Shown here piece by piece: positions 1-6,829 of a DNA stretch of 9,427 bases. The first letter of the stretch is position 1; every line of letters starts with the position of its first letter. The position numbers were made by a program, and so were the translations under genes. The DNA is from Candidatus Eiseniibacteriota bacterium (GTDB taxonomy: Bacteria > Eisenbacteria > RBG-16-71-46 > CAIMUX01 > WJJG01), in assembly GCA_016867695.1 (NCBI GenBank), contig VGIY01000082.1, positions 1 through 9,427 of the forward strand, read 5' to 3'. The notes beneath the pieces were generated by a model. It was given only the letters and a program-made list of their open reading frames with translations, was not told the DNA's origin and did not search any database.

Positions 1-179
1 CGCTGCGCGCGCTGCTCGAGGAGACGGTCGGGCGCGAGGGCCTGCTGTCGGCGGACGAGCTCGACCGGATCTGCGACCTGCAGGCCTTCCTGGCCCACCT
101 CGATCCCGTCTTCGAGCGCGTCCTGGACACCGGTTGGGCGCGCCCCGGCGAGGCGCCGCGGCCCGGCGCCGGCGGGTAG
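1..179 (+). CDS. purB: Probable adenylosuccinate lyase, C-terminal end (5' truncated by window)
   Basis: This is the last 58 codons of a gene entering from the left, read in the frame starting at base 3 and ending at TAG 177-179. The visible peptide contains LSADELDRICDLQAFLAHLD followed by PVFERVLD. It resembles the helical C-terminal (ADSL_C) end of adenylosuccinate lyase, where an 'LS..EL...D..yyL.hvD.iF.Rv' pattern is typical. That enzyme removes fumarate from adenylosuccinate and SAICAR in purine biosynthesis, in the cytoplasm. The active-site regions lie outside the window, so the call rests on this tail alone. The final residues (WARPGEAPRPGAGG) are a Gly/Pro-rich tail with no family signal. 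The stop is only 4 bases before the next gene's start, so the two are probably co-transcribed. Another fumarase/aspartase-superfamily member is the main alternative. Confidence 0.62.
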   Translation, partial: LRALLEETVGREGLLSADELDRICDLQAFLAHLDPVFERVLDTGWARPGEAPRPGAGG

Positions 180-183
180 CCCG

Positions 184-1893
184 GTGACGCCCGGCGCCCC
201 CGTCCCCCACTCCCGGCGCGCGCGCTGGCTCCTCGGGCTGACCGCGCCCATCTGGGTCGCCCCCTTCCTGCTCGCCCAGGCGATGCGGCTCTGCGCCGCC
301 GGCCTCCTGGCGCTCGTCGAGGAGCTGCGCGGCCGTCCGCTGGCCGCTCCGCCCGCCGTCCTCTGGCTCCTGGGGCTTCCGGCGCTGGCGCTCTTCCCCG
401 CCGCCGTCGGCCTGCGCGGCCTGCTCTACCTGCTCTACGGGCTGGGGCGCTCCGCGCTGCCGCTCCGCTGGCGCCCGCCGCGCCGCGGCCGCGCCCTGGC
501 GCTCTGCACGGTCGCCGGGCTGCTGGCGGTGGCCCTGCTGCCCCTCTGGCTGCCCGTCGCCCTCGCCCTCTGGCTGGGTCGCTGGGTCGTCGGCCGGCTG
601 CTCGTGCCGGAGTTCGCCCGCGCGCTGCGCCGCGACCCCGGGCCGCGCGAAGAGCCGATGGTCGTCTTCGTCGGGCTGCGCTACCTCTTCAGCGCCCGCC
701 AGACGGCGCTCCACTCGGCGACCCACTACTACGCCGCCGGGGGCATCGCCCTCGGGGTCTGCGCCCTGATCGTGGTCCTCTCGGTGATGAGCGGCTTCGA
801 CCGCGAGGTGCGCGAGCGCATCGTCGGCACGAACGCCCACGTCATCGTGCTGCGCTTCGGCCAGCAGGGCCTCGCCCGCCCCGACAGCCTGGCGGCGATC
901 ATCGCCGGGCACCCCGAGGCGCTCGCCACCGCCCCCTTCGTCTTCGGCAAGGCGATGGTCTCGGCCGGCGGGGGGGCCGAGGGGGTGATGATCAAGGGCA
1001 TCGACTGGGAGGCGGAGTCGAGCGTCACCGCGCTGGCCCGCTTCACCGGGGATCCGCCCGGCGATCCGGGATTGAAGCCGGGGCCGGGGCGCACGCCGGG
1101 CGTCATCCTGGGCAAGCAGATCGCCGAGAACCTGGGGCTCTACATGGGCGACGAGGTCATCCTGGTCAGCCCCGCGGAGACCCGCCGCACGCCGCTCGGC
1201 TTCATCCCCCGCATGCGCCGCTTCGTGCTCGTCGGCCTCTTCGCCTCGGGCATGTACGAGTACGACGCCAGCCTGGCCTTCATCGATCTGGCCGAGGCGC
1301 GCAGCTTCTTCGGCCTCGAGGGCGACCGGGTCACGGGCATCGAGGTGCGCCTGCGCGACATGAACCGCGCGCCGCCGGTCGCCGACGAGATCGTCGCCAT
1401 GCTCGGCGGCTTCCCGCTGCGCGCCAACAACTGGATCGAGCTCAACGCGAACCTCTTCGCCTGGATGCGCACCGAGAAGCGGGCCATGTTCGTCATCCTG
1501 ATCATGATCATCCTCGTGGCCGGGTTCAGCATCACCAGCACGCTGATCATGCTGGTGACGGAGAAGCGCCGGGAGATCGGCATCCTCATGTCCATGGGGG
1601 CCACCCGGGCGGGGATCCTGCGCATCTTCGTCCTCGAGGGCTGGGTGATGGCCTGCGCCGGGACGGCGCTGGGCACGGGGCTCGGGCTCGCCCTCTGCCA
1701 CGTCCTGGAGCGCTACAAGATCATCCGCCTGCCGGCCGACATCTACTTCATCGACACCCTCCCGGTGCGGGTGGAGTGGGGCGACATCGGCATCATCGTC
1801 GCCTCCGTCCTGGCCATCTCCGCCCTCTCGACGCTGCTGCCGGCCTGGAAGGCGGCGCAGCTCGATCCCGTGGAGGCGATCCGCTCCGAGTAG
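184..1893 (+). CDS. lolC: LolC/LolE-family lipoprotein-releasing ABC permease with extra N-terminal membrane domain
   Basis: This is the inner-membrane permease of the Lol system, which moves mature lipoproteins from the inner membrane to the periplasmic carrier LolA. The protein has 569 residues, but the family core is only residues 159-569 (411, the usual LolC/E length). The core starts at Met159 with VVFVGLRYLF. Core TM1 is about 184-203 (GIALGVCALIVVLSVMSGF region). A large periplasmic MacB-like domain runs from about 205 to 430. Three C-terminal FtsX-type helices lie near 435-458, 478-507 and 534-555. The cytoplasmic coupling segment KRREIGILMSMGATR (461-475) is the typical LolD contact. 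It ends with the family-typical 'PAWKAAQLDPVEAIR' pattern. Residues 1-158 are Leu/Trp/Ala-rich hydrophobic segments (about 14-45, 56-88, 104-140) separated by Arg-rich loops, with no domain I recognise. GTG 184 is the start, 4 bases after the previous stop; codons 1-158 end almost always in G/C, which supports real coding. An internal start at ATG 658 is possible. Whether it is LolC, LolE or a single-permease hybrid (LolF) cannot be settled here. Confidence 0.88.
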   Translation: MTPGAPVPHSRRARWLLGLTAPIWVAPFLLAQAMRLCAAGLLALVEELRGRPLAAPPAVLWLLGLPALALFPAAVGLRGLLYLLYGLGRSALPLRWRPPRRGRALALCTVAGLLAVALLPLWLPVALALWLGRWVVGRLLVPEFARALRRDPGPREEPMVVFVGLRYLFSARQTALHSATHYYAAGGIALGVCALIVVLSVMSGFDREVRERIVGTNAHVIVLRFGQQGLARPDSLAAIIAGHPEALATAPFVFGKAMVSAGGGAEGVMIKGIDWEAESSVTALARFTGDPPGDPGLKPGPGRTPGVILGKQIAENLGLYMGDEVILVSPAETRRTPLGFIPRMRRFVLVGLFASGMYEYDASLAFIDLAEARSFFGLEGDRVTGIEVRLRDMNRAPPVADEIVAMLGGFPLRANNWIELNANLFAWMRTEKRAMFVILIMIILVAGFSITSTLIMLVTEKRREIGILMSMGATRAGILRIFVLEGWVMACAGTALGTGLGLALCHVLERYKIIRLPADIYFIDTLPVRVEWGDIGIIVASVLAISALSTLLPAWKAAQLDPVEAIRSE

Positions 1894-1908
1894 CGGGCCG
1901 GCAACCGC

Positions 1909-1916
1909 GGAGGAGA
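1909..1916 (+). promoter_or_regulatory. Ribosome binding site that fixes the TTG start of lolD
   Basis: The sequence GGAGGAGA lies 7 bases before TTG 1924. It is a strong Shine-Dalgarno match at ideal spacing. It favours the unusual TTG as the initiation codon, since the conserved ABC N-terminus (VQGLCKSY) begins only a few residues later and no ATG or GTG fits better. Confidence 0.8.
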
Positions 1917-1923
1917 CCGAAAC

Positions 1924-2661
1924 TTGGAAGCGGTCTGCAGCGTTCAAGGCTTGTGCAAGAGCTACGCCTCCGGGGCCGGGCGACTGGAGGTGCTCCGGGG
2001 CGTGGATCTCTCGCTGCGGCCGGGGGAGGTGGCCGCGGTCCTGGGCGCGTCGGGCTCCGGCAAGTCGACCCTCCTGCAGCTCATCGGCGGGCTCGACCGG
2101 CCCGACGCGGGGACGATCCGCTACGGCGACAGGGAGGTGACGCGACTGGACGACGAGGAGCGGGCGGCGCTACGGAATCGCTACGTCGGCTTCGTCTTCC
2201 AGCACCATCACCTGATGGCGGAGTTCAGCGCCCTCGAGAACATCGCCATTCCGCTGCTGGTGGCCGGCGCCTCCCGGACGGCGGCCTGGGCGCGGGCGGG
2301 CGAGCTGCTCGAGCTGATCGGGCTGCAGGCGCGGGCGACGCACCGCCCGGCGCAGCTCTCGGGCGGGGAGCAGCAGCGCGTGGCGCTGGCCCGGGCGCTG
2401 GCCAACCGGCCGCGGCTGGTCCTGGCCGACGAGCCGACGGGCAACCTGGATCGGGCCACTGGAGAAGCCCTGCACGAGTTGCTATATTCCGTCGCCCGCC
2501 GGTGGCGGCAGAGCTGGCTCGTGGCGACGCACAATGAATACCTGGCCGGAATGGCCGATACTCGGTGGAGGCTGGAAGAGGGCGTGCTCAGCCCCTGGGA
2601 GGACCCGGTGGGCGGGGCGCCCGCAGGCCCCTCGCGACCGGAGGGGGGGATGAGCCGATGA
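1924..2661 (+). CDS. lolD: Lipoprotein-releasing system ATP-binding protein LolD
   Basis: This cytoplasmic ABC ATPase of 245 residues drives the adjacent Lol permease. All nucleotide-binding motifs are visible: Walker A GASGSGKST (41-49), Q-loop Gln93 in VFQHHHL, signature LSGGEQQRVALARAL (145-159), Walker B RLVLADEPTGNLD (164-176) with catalytic Glu170, D-loop, and switch His203 (VATHN). The 'FQHHHLMAEFSALENIAIPLL' stretch is typical of the LolD/MacB/FtsE group, and the permease partner points to LolD. MacB-type macrolide export or FtsE are less likely, because there is no fused permease and no FtsX-like partner. The start is TTG with a strong ribosome binding site. The last 25 residues or so are Gly/Pro-rich and poorly conserved. 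That segment also carries the mcsA ribosome binding site, and its TGA overlaps the mcsA ATG, so lolD and mcsA are probably translationally coupled. Confidence 0.92.
   Translation: MEAVCSVQGLCKSYASGAGRLEVLRGVDLSLRPGEVAAVLGASGSGKSTLLQLIGGLDRPDAGTIRYGDREVTRLDDEERAALRNRYVGFVFQHHHLMAEFSALENIAIPLLVAGASRTAAWARAGELLELIGLQARATHRPAQLSGGEQQRVALARALANRPRLVLADEPTGNLDRATGEALHELLYSVARRWRQSWLVATHNEYLAGMADTRWRLEEGVLSPWEDPVGGAPAGPSRPEGGMSR
2640..2650 (+). promoter_or_regulatory. Ribosome binding site of mcsA inside the 3' end of lolD
   Basis: The purine run GGAGGGGGGGA lies 7 bases before ATG 2658 and inside lolD. It decides the mcsA start. An upstream in-frame start at 2565 would add 31 low-complexity residues in front of the conserved MKCQSC zinc-finger start, and would run deep into lolD. 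Confidence 0.7.
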
Positions 2662-3206
2662 AGTGCCAGAGCTGCGCCCAGGCCGAGGCCACGGTGCACA
2701 TCAAGGAAGTCAAGAACGAGCAGGTGACGGAGATGCACCTGTGCGAGAAGTGCGCCTACGAGAAGGGCTACCGCACGATCGTGCTCCAGGACAAGAGCTC
2801 GCTGGCCAGCCAGCTGATCTGGATGGCCGAGAGCCTCTACCCGGAGGGCACGGGCGCGCTGGGGCAGGTGCGCTGCTCCCACTGCGGCCTCTCCTACAGC
2901 GAGTTCGTGCAGATGGGCCGCCTCGGATGTGAAACCTGCTACAGGGATTTCGAGAAACAGCTCAAGCAGGTGCTGAGGCGGATCCACGGCTCGATCCGCC
3001 ACGTCGGCAAGGCGCCCGGCAAGGAGGGCCTGCTCTTCGAGCGCCGCCGCGAGCTGCAGAAGCTGCGCGAGGACCTCGAGCGGGCCATCGAACGGGAGGA
3101 GTACGAGCGCGCCGCCGGACTGCGCGACCAGATCCGGCTCCTCGAGGCCCAGGGAGAGGCGGAGGCCGAGCCCAGCCAGTCGGCCGGACGGGAGGCGCAG
3201 GCATGA
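2658..3206 (+). CDS. mcsA: McsA, zinc-finger/UVR-domain activator of the protein-arginine kinase
   Basis: This cytoplasmic adaptor of 182 residues activates McsB. All four CxxC pairs are intact: C3/C6, C29/C32, C73/C76 and C91/C94, enough for two zinc sites. The motif HVGKAP (115-120) matches the conserved 'HxGKxP' that follows the second zinc region in the family. Residues 128-164 form a charged UVR (UvrB/UvrC) coiled-coil with EEYERAAGLRDQIRLLE. The C-terminal 18 residues are Glu/Ala/Gln-rich. Length and order match the Firmicutes family. ATG 2658 overlaps the lolD stop (ATGA), and the gene's own TGA overlaps the mcsB start in the same way, so it is sandwiched by translational coupling on both sides. 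Many pipelines would label it 'UvrB/UvrC motif-containing protein'; the mcsB and clpC neighbours make McsA the specific call. Confidence 0.9.
   Translation: MKCQSCAQAEATVHIKEVKNEQVTEMHLCEKCAYEKGYRTIVLQDKSSLASQLIWMAESLYPEGTGALGQVRCSHCGLSYSEFVQMGRLGCETCYRDFEKQLKQVLRRIHGSIRHVGKAPGKEGLLFERRRELQKLREDLERAIEREEYERAAGLRDQIRLLEAQGEAEAEPSQSAGREAQA
3191..3195 (+). promoter_or_regulatory. Ribosome binding site of mcsB
   Basis: GGAGG is placed 7 bases before ATG 3203 and lies inside the last codons of mcsA. It supports independent initiation at the ATGA overlap, in addition to coupling. Confidence 0.75.
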
Positions 3207-4270
3207 CCTCTCCGGCCGCCGAGATGCTCGCCGCCCGCGGGCAGTGGTTCGCGGCGCCGGGACCGCTGGGGGAGGCGATCCTTAGCACGCGCGTGCGCTT
3301 GGCGCGCAATGTGCGCGGGCTGCGCTTCCCGCCGCGCGCCCTGCCCGAGGAGCTCGAGGGGGTCCTCCACCGGGTCGAGGCCGCGGCGGGGCAGGTGCCG
3401 ATGCTGCGCGGGGGGCGCTTCCTGGCCATGGAGCGGCTGAGCGCCCTCGAGCGGCAGTTCCTGCTCGAGCGCCACCTGGCGAGCCACGATCTGGCCAGCG
3501 ACGGGGCCCGCCGCGGCCTCTGCTGCTCGGCCGACGAGAGCGCCGCCCTGCTGGTCAATGAAGAGGACCATCTGCGCATCCAGGCCCTGCGCGCCGGCTT
3601 CCAGCTCGACGCCTGCTTCGCGGCGGCGACCGCCCTCGAGGATCAGCTGGAGAGCCATCTGGAGTACGCCTTCGCCGACGACTTCGGCTACCTGACCGCC
3701 TGCCCGACCAACGTCGGCACCGGCCTGCGCGCCTCGGTGCTGATCCACCTGCCGGCGCTGGTGCTCACCCGGCGGATCAAGAAGGTCCTCAGCGGCGTGG
3801 CCCAGGTGGGGCTGGCCGTGCGCGGCTTCTACGGCGAGGGCACCGACGTGCTGGGCCACTTCTTCCAGATCTCGAACCAGATCACCCTGGGCGAGAAGGA
3901 GGCGCAGACGCTGCTCAACCTCGAGCGCGTCGTCCACCAGCTGCTCGAGCAGGAGGCGCGCGCCAGAGAAGTCCTGCTCAAGGACGCCGGCGATCAGATC
4001 GAGGACAAGGTGCGCCGCGCCCACGGAACCCTGACCCAGGCCCATCTGCTCAGCGCGGAGGAGGCGATCGGTCTCGCCTCGGCGCTGCGCCTGGGCCTGA
4101 CCCTGGAGCTGGAGGGCCTACCCTCCGTCTCGGCGATCAACGACATCCTGCTCCACGCCCAGCCGGCCCACCTGCAGCTGCGCGTCGGGCAGGTCATGGA
4201 CGCCCCGGCGCGCCAGCGCGCCAGGGCGCGCCTCGTGCGCGAGCGCCTGGGGCAGTCCCGGGCGGCCTAG
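3203..4270 (+). CDS. mcsB: McsB, ATP:protein-arginine phosphotransferase (protein-arginine kinase)
   Basis: McsB phosphorylates arginine side chains of cytoplasmic proteins; in Firmicutes this marks them for ClpC:ClpP. At 355 residues it has the normal family length. Visible guanido-kinase motifs are STRVRLARNVRGLRFP (28-43, nucleotide-binding arginines), NEEDHLRIQ (119-127, a catalytic acidic site), CPTNVGTGLRAS (167-178, with the conserved Cys and Arg), and YGEGTDVLGHFFQISNQITLG (210-230, including Glu212). The C-terminal helical domain has AHGTLTQAHLLSAEEA and SALRLGL. The McsB-specific RDxxRA phosphoarginine-sensing motif appears as R337-Q-R-A-R-A342, so Asp is replaced by Gln. Metazoan arginine/creatine kinases lack this C-terminal domain, and the mcsA and clpC neighbours confirm McsB. 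The ATG overlaps the mcsA stop; 48 bases separate it from clpC. Confidence 0.93.
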   Translation: MTSPAAEMLAARGQWFAAPGPLGEAILSTRVRLARNVRGLRFPPRALPEELEGVLHRVEAAAGQVPMLRGGRFLAMERLSALERQFLLERHLASHDLASDGARRGLCCSADESAALLVNEEDHLRIQALRAGFQLDACFAAATALEDQLESHLEYAFADDFGYLTACPTNVGTGLRASVLIHLPALVLTRRIKKVLSGVAQVGLAVRGFYGEGTDVLGHFFQISNQITLGEKEAQTLLNLERVVHQLLEQEARAREVLLKDAGDQIEDKVRRAHGTLTQAHLLSAEEAIGLASALRLGLTLELEGLPSVSAINDILLHAQPAHLQLRVGQVMDAPARQRARARLVRERLGQSRAA

Positions 4271-4299
4271 GACCGCGACCGGCGCCGAGCCGCGCCGTC

Positions 4300-4310
4300 A
4301 GGAAGGGAAG
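4300..4310 (+). promoter_or_regulatory. Ribosome binding site of clpC
   Basis: AGGAAGGGAAG ends 8 bases before ATG 4319, in the 48-base gap after mcsB. It confirms the ATG start, which gives the standard N-domain beginning (FTERVRKVIFLAREEA). I see no CtsR-like direct repeat and no CIRCE inverted repeat in this gap. Confidence 0.7.
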
Positions 4311-4318
4311 CGCAGCCC

Positions 4319-6829
4319 ATGCACGACAAGTTCACGGAGCGCGTGCGCAAGGTGATCTTCCTCGCCCGCGAGGAGGCGAGCCGCCTGCAGAGCGACTCGA
4401 TCGGCACCGAGCACCTGCTGCTCGGGCTGCTGCGCGAGGGCGAGGGCATCGCCGCCACCGTGCTGCAGAACCTGGGGCTCGACCTGGACGGCATCCGCCA
4501 GGCGGTCGAGAACATGGTCGCCCACCAGGGGGGCACGATCACGATCGGCGAGATCCCCTTCACCTCGAACGCCAAGCGGGTGCTCGAGCTGGCCGTCGAC
4601 GAGGCGCGCCAGATGGGCCACAACTATGTCGGCACCGAGCATCTCCTGCTCGGGCTGATCCGCGAGGGGGAGGGGGTCGCCGCCAAGGTGCTGCTGGACA
4701 TGAACGTCGAGCGCAAGCGGGTGCGCGAGGAGACGCTGAAGCTGCTCGGCGGCCACCCCGGCGCGCCGCAGCCCGAGGCCGAGGAGCGCCCGGAGACGCC
4801 GAGCCTGAACCAGTTCGGCCGCGACCTGACGCAGCTGGCCCGGGAGGGCAAGCTCGACCCGGTCTTCGGCCGCGAGGCGGAGATCGAACGGGTCATCCAG
4901 ATCCTCTGCCGGCGCAAGAAGAACAACCCCGTCCTCATCGGCGAGCCGGGCGTGGGCAAGACGGCGATCGTCGAGGGGCTGGCCCAGCGCATCGTCGAGG
5001 GCAAGGTGCCCGAGCTGCTGCGCAGCCGCCGCCTGGTGACGCTGGACCTGGCCAGCGTGGTCGCGGGAACCAAGTACCGCGGGCAGTTCGAGGAGCGCCT
5101 CAAGGGGATCATGAACGAGCTGCGCGAGTCGCAGGACGCGATCATCTTCATCGACGAGCTGCACACGATCGTCGGCGCCGGCGGCGCCGAGGGGGCGATC
5201 GACGCCTCGAACATGCTCAAGCCGGCCCTCTCCCGCGGCGAGCTGCAGTGCGTCGGCGCCACCACCCTCGACGAGTACCGCAAGTACATCGAGAAGGATG
5301 GCGCCCTCGATCGGCGCTTCCAGCCCGTGCTCGTCGACCCGCCCAGCGTCGAGGAGACGATCCAGATCCTGCGCGGGCTGCGGGACAAGTACGAGGCCCA
5401 CCACCGGGTCCAGTACCGCGACGATGCGCTGGTCGCCGCCGCCCGGCTGAGCGATCGCTACGTGGCCGACCGCTACCTGCCGGACAAGGCCATCGACGTC
5501 ATCGACGAGGCGGGTGCGCGGGCGCGCCTGTCGCAGAACACCTTCCCGCTCGAGCTGCGCGAGCTGGACCGCAAGATCGAGCAGATCGCCCTGGAGAAGG
5601 AGGCGGCGATCCGCGCCCAGGAGTACGAGAAGGCGGCCGGGCTGCGCGACCGGGAGAAGGCGCTGCGCCAGGAGTACTACCGCATCAAGAAGGAGTGGAA
5701 CGAGGAGAAGAGCACGCAGCGCACCTGGGTCGCCGAGGAGGACATCGCCTTCGTCCTCTCGCGCATGACCAAGATCCCCGTCTCGCGCATCGGCGAGGAG
5801 GAGTCGGCCAAGCTGCTGCGCATGGAGGAGGAGCTGGGCCGCCAGGTCGTCGGCCAGCAGGAGGCGGTCCACGCCATCGCCAAGGCGATCCGCCGCAATC
5901 GGGCCGGGCTGCGGGACCCGCGCCGGCCGATCGGCACCTTCATGTTCCTCGGCCCGACCGGCGTGGGCAAGACCGAACTGGCCCGCGTGCTGGCCCGCTA
6001 TCTCTTTGACGATCCCGACGCGCTCGTGCGCATCGACATGAGCGAGTTCATGGAGAAGTTCGCCGTCAGCCGGCTGGTGGGGGCGCCTCCCGGCTACGTC
6101 GGCTACGAGGAGGGGGGGCAGCTGACCGAGAAGGTGCGCCGCAAGCCCTACTCGGTGGTGCTGCTCGACGAGATCGAGAAGGCCCATCCCGACGTCTTCA
6201 ACATCCTGCTGCAGGTGCTCGAGGACGGCTTGCTGACCGACAGCCTGAAGCGCAAGGTCAGCTTCAAGAACTGCGTCCTGATCATGACCAGCAACATCGG
6301 CGCCCGCCGCCTGCGCGGACGGGGCGGTCTCGGTTTCTCCCGCGACGACGCCCAGGGGACCTACGACAAGATGAAGCAGACGGTCATGGAGGAAGTGCGC
6401 AAGATCTTCAACCCCGAGTTCCTCAACCGCCTCGACGAGATCATCGTCTTCCGCTCCCTCGACCAGACGCACATGCAGGCGATCATCGAGCTGCTCTTCG
6501 AGCAGGTACGCGGGCGGCTGGCCGACTCGGGGATGGATCTCGTCCTCACGCCCGAGGCGGCGGCGCTGCTCCTCGAGAAGGGCTTCGACGCCGACCTGGG
6601 GGCGCGCCCGATGCGCCGGGCACTGCAACGCTACATCGAGGATCCGCTCTCCGAGGAGGTCCTCAGGGGCAACTTGCGGTCGGGGCAGCGCGTGCTCGTC
6701 GTCCGCCGCGGCGACGATCTCGCCTTCGAGGCCGCCCCGGCGGAGCCGGCGGGCGGCCCCTCGGCCGGCGGCGAGGGACCGGCGGAGGCGCAGCCGCAGG
6801 ACTCCCTGCTCAGCGGGCAGGGCGGCTAG
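4319..6829 (+). CDS. clpC: ClpC, Hsp100 AAA+ unfoldase of the Clp protease
   Basis: ClpC unfolds proteins and feeds them to ClpP in the cytoplasm. The 836 residues match the family. The N-domain (about 3-145) has two Clp-N repeats, each with GTEHLLLGL; Glu31 and Glu107 are in the positions linked to phosphoarginine binding in Bacillus ClpC. AAA1 has Walker A GEPGVGKT (208-215), pore loop KYRG (252-255), Walker B IIFIDE (275-280) and an Arg-finger region LDRRF (330-334). The short M-domain (about 412-460) carries a UVR-like EYEKAAGLRD, which distinguishes ClpC from ClpA (no M-domain) and ClpB (long M-domain). AAA2 has Walker A GPTGVGKT (545-552), pore loop GYVGYEEGG (592-600), Walker B VVLLDE (613-618), a ClpP-docking loop with LGF (671-673), and sensor-2 GARPMRRALQ (761-770). 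A Gly/Pro/Glu-rich tail (about 804-836) exceeds the usual end. ClpP and the McsAB adaptors act with it; clpP is not in the window. Confidence 0.96.
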   Translation: MHDKFTERVRKVIFLAREEASRLQSDSIGTEHLLLGLLREGEGIAATVLQNLGLDLDGIRQAVENMVAHQGGTITIGEIPFTSNAKRVLELAVDEARQMGHNYVGTEHLLLGLIREGEGVAAKVLLDMNVERKRVREETLKLLGGHPGAPQPEAEERPETPSLNQFGRDLTQLAREGKLDPVFGREAEIERVIQILCRRKKNNPVLIGEPGVGKTAIVEGLAQRIVEGKVPELLRSRRLVTLDLASVVAGTKYRGQFEERLKGIMNELRESQDAIIFIDELHTIVGAGGAEGAIDASNMLKPALSRGELQCVGATTLDEYRKYIEKDGALDRRFQPVLVDPPSVEETIQILRGLRDKYEAHHRVQYRDDALVAAARLSDRYVADRYLPDKAIDVIDEAGARARLSQNTFPLELRELDRKIEQIALEKEAAIRAQEYEKAAGLRDREKALRQEYYRIKKEWNEEKSTQRTWVAEEDIAFVLSRMTKIPVSRIGEEESAKLLRMEEELGRQVVGQQEAVHAIAKAIRRNRAGLRDPRRPIGTFMFLGPTGVGKTELARVLARYLFDDPDALVRIDMSEFMEKFAVSRLVGAPPGYVGYEEGGQLTEKVRRKPYSVVLLDEIEKAHPDVFNILLQVLEDGLLTDSLKRKVSFKNCVLIMTSNIGARRLRGRGGLGFSRDDAQGTYDKMKQTVMEEVRKIFNPEFLNRLDEIIVFRSLDQTHMQAIIELLFEQVRGRLADSGMDLVLTPEAAALLLEKGFDADLGARPMRRALQRYIEDPLSEEVLRGNLRSGQRVLVVRRGDDLAFEAAPAEPAGGPSAGGEGPAEAQPQDSLLSGQGG

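Noticed and set aside
1776..2537. Overlapping + strand frame of 253 codons across the lolC-lolD junction
   Set aside because: Arg/Gly/Pro-rich out-of-frame translation of lolC and lolD with no family signal; lolD motifs are in the other frame.
2565..2657. Longer mcsA start, adding 31 residues
   Set aside because: The added residues are low complexity and overlap lolD by 97 bases. ATG 2658 has a ribosome binding site and gives the canonical MKCQSC start.
3285..3296. Perfect palindrome GCACGCGCGTGC inside mcsB
   Set aside because: It encodes the invariant Ser-Thr-Arg-Val-Arg catalytic motif, so coding constraint in a GC-rich gene explains it.
2939..4045. Open frame of 368 codons on the - strand opposite mcsA/mcsB
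   Set aside because: It overlaps two well-supported genes, has Gln/Gly/Ala/Arg-biased composition and no motif; a shadow frame.
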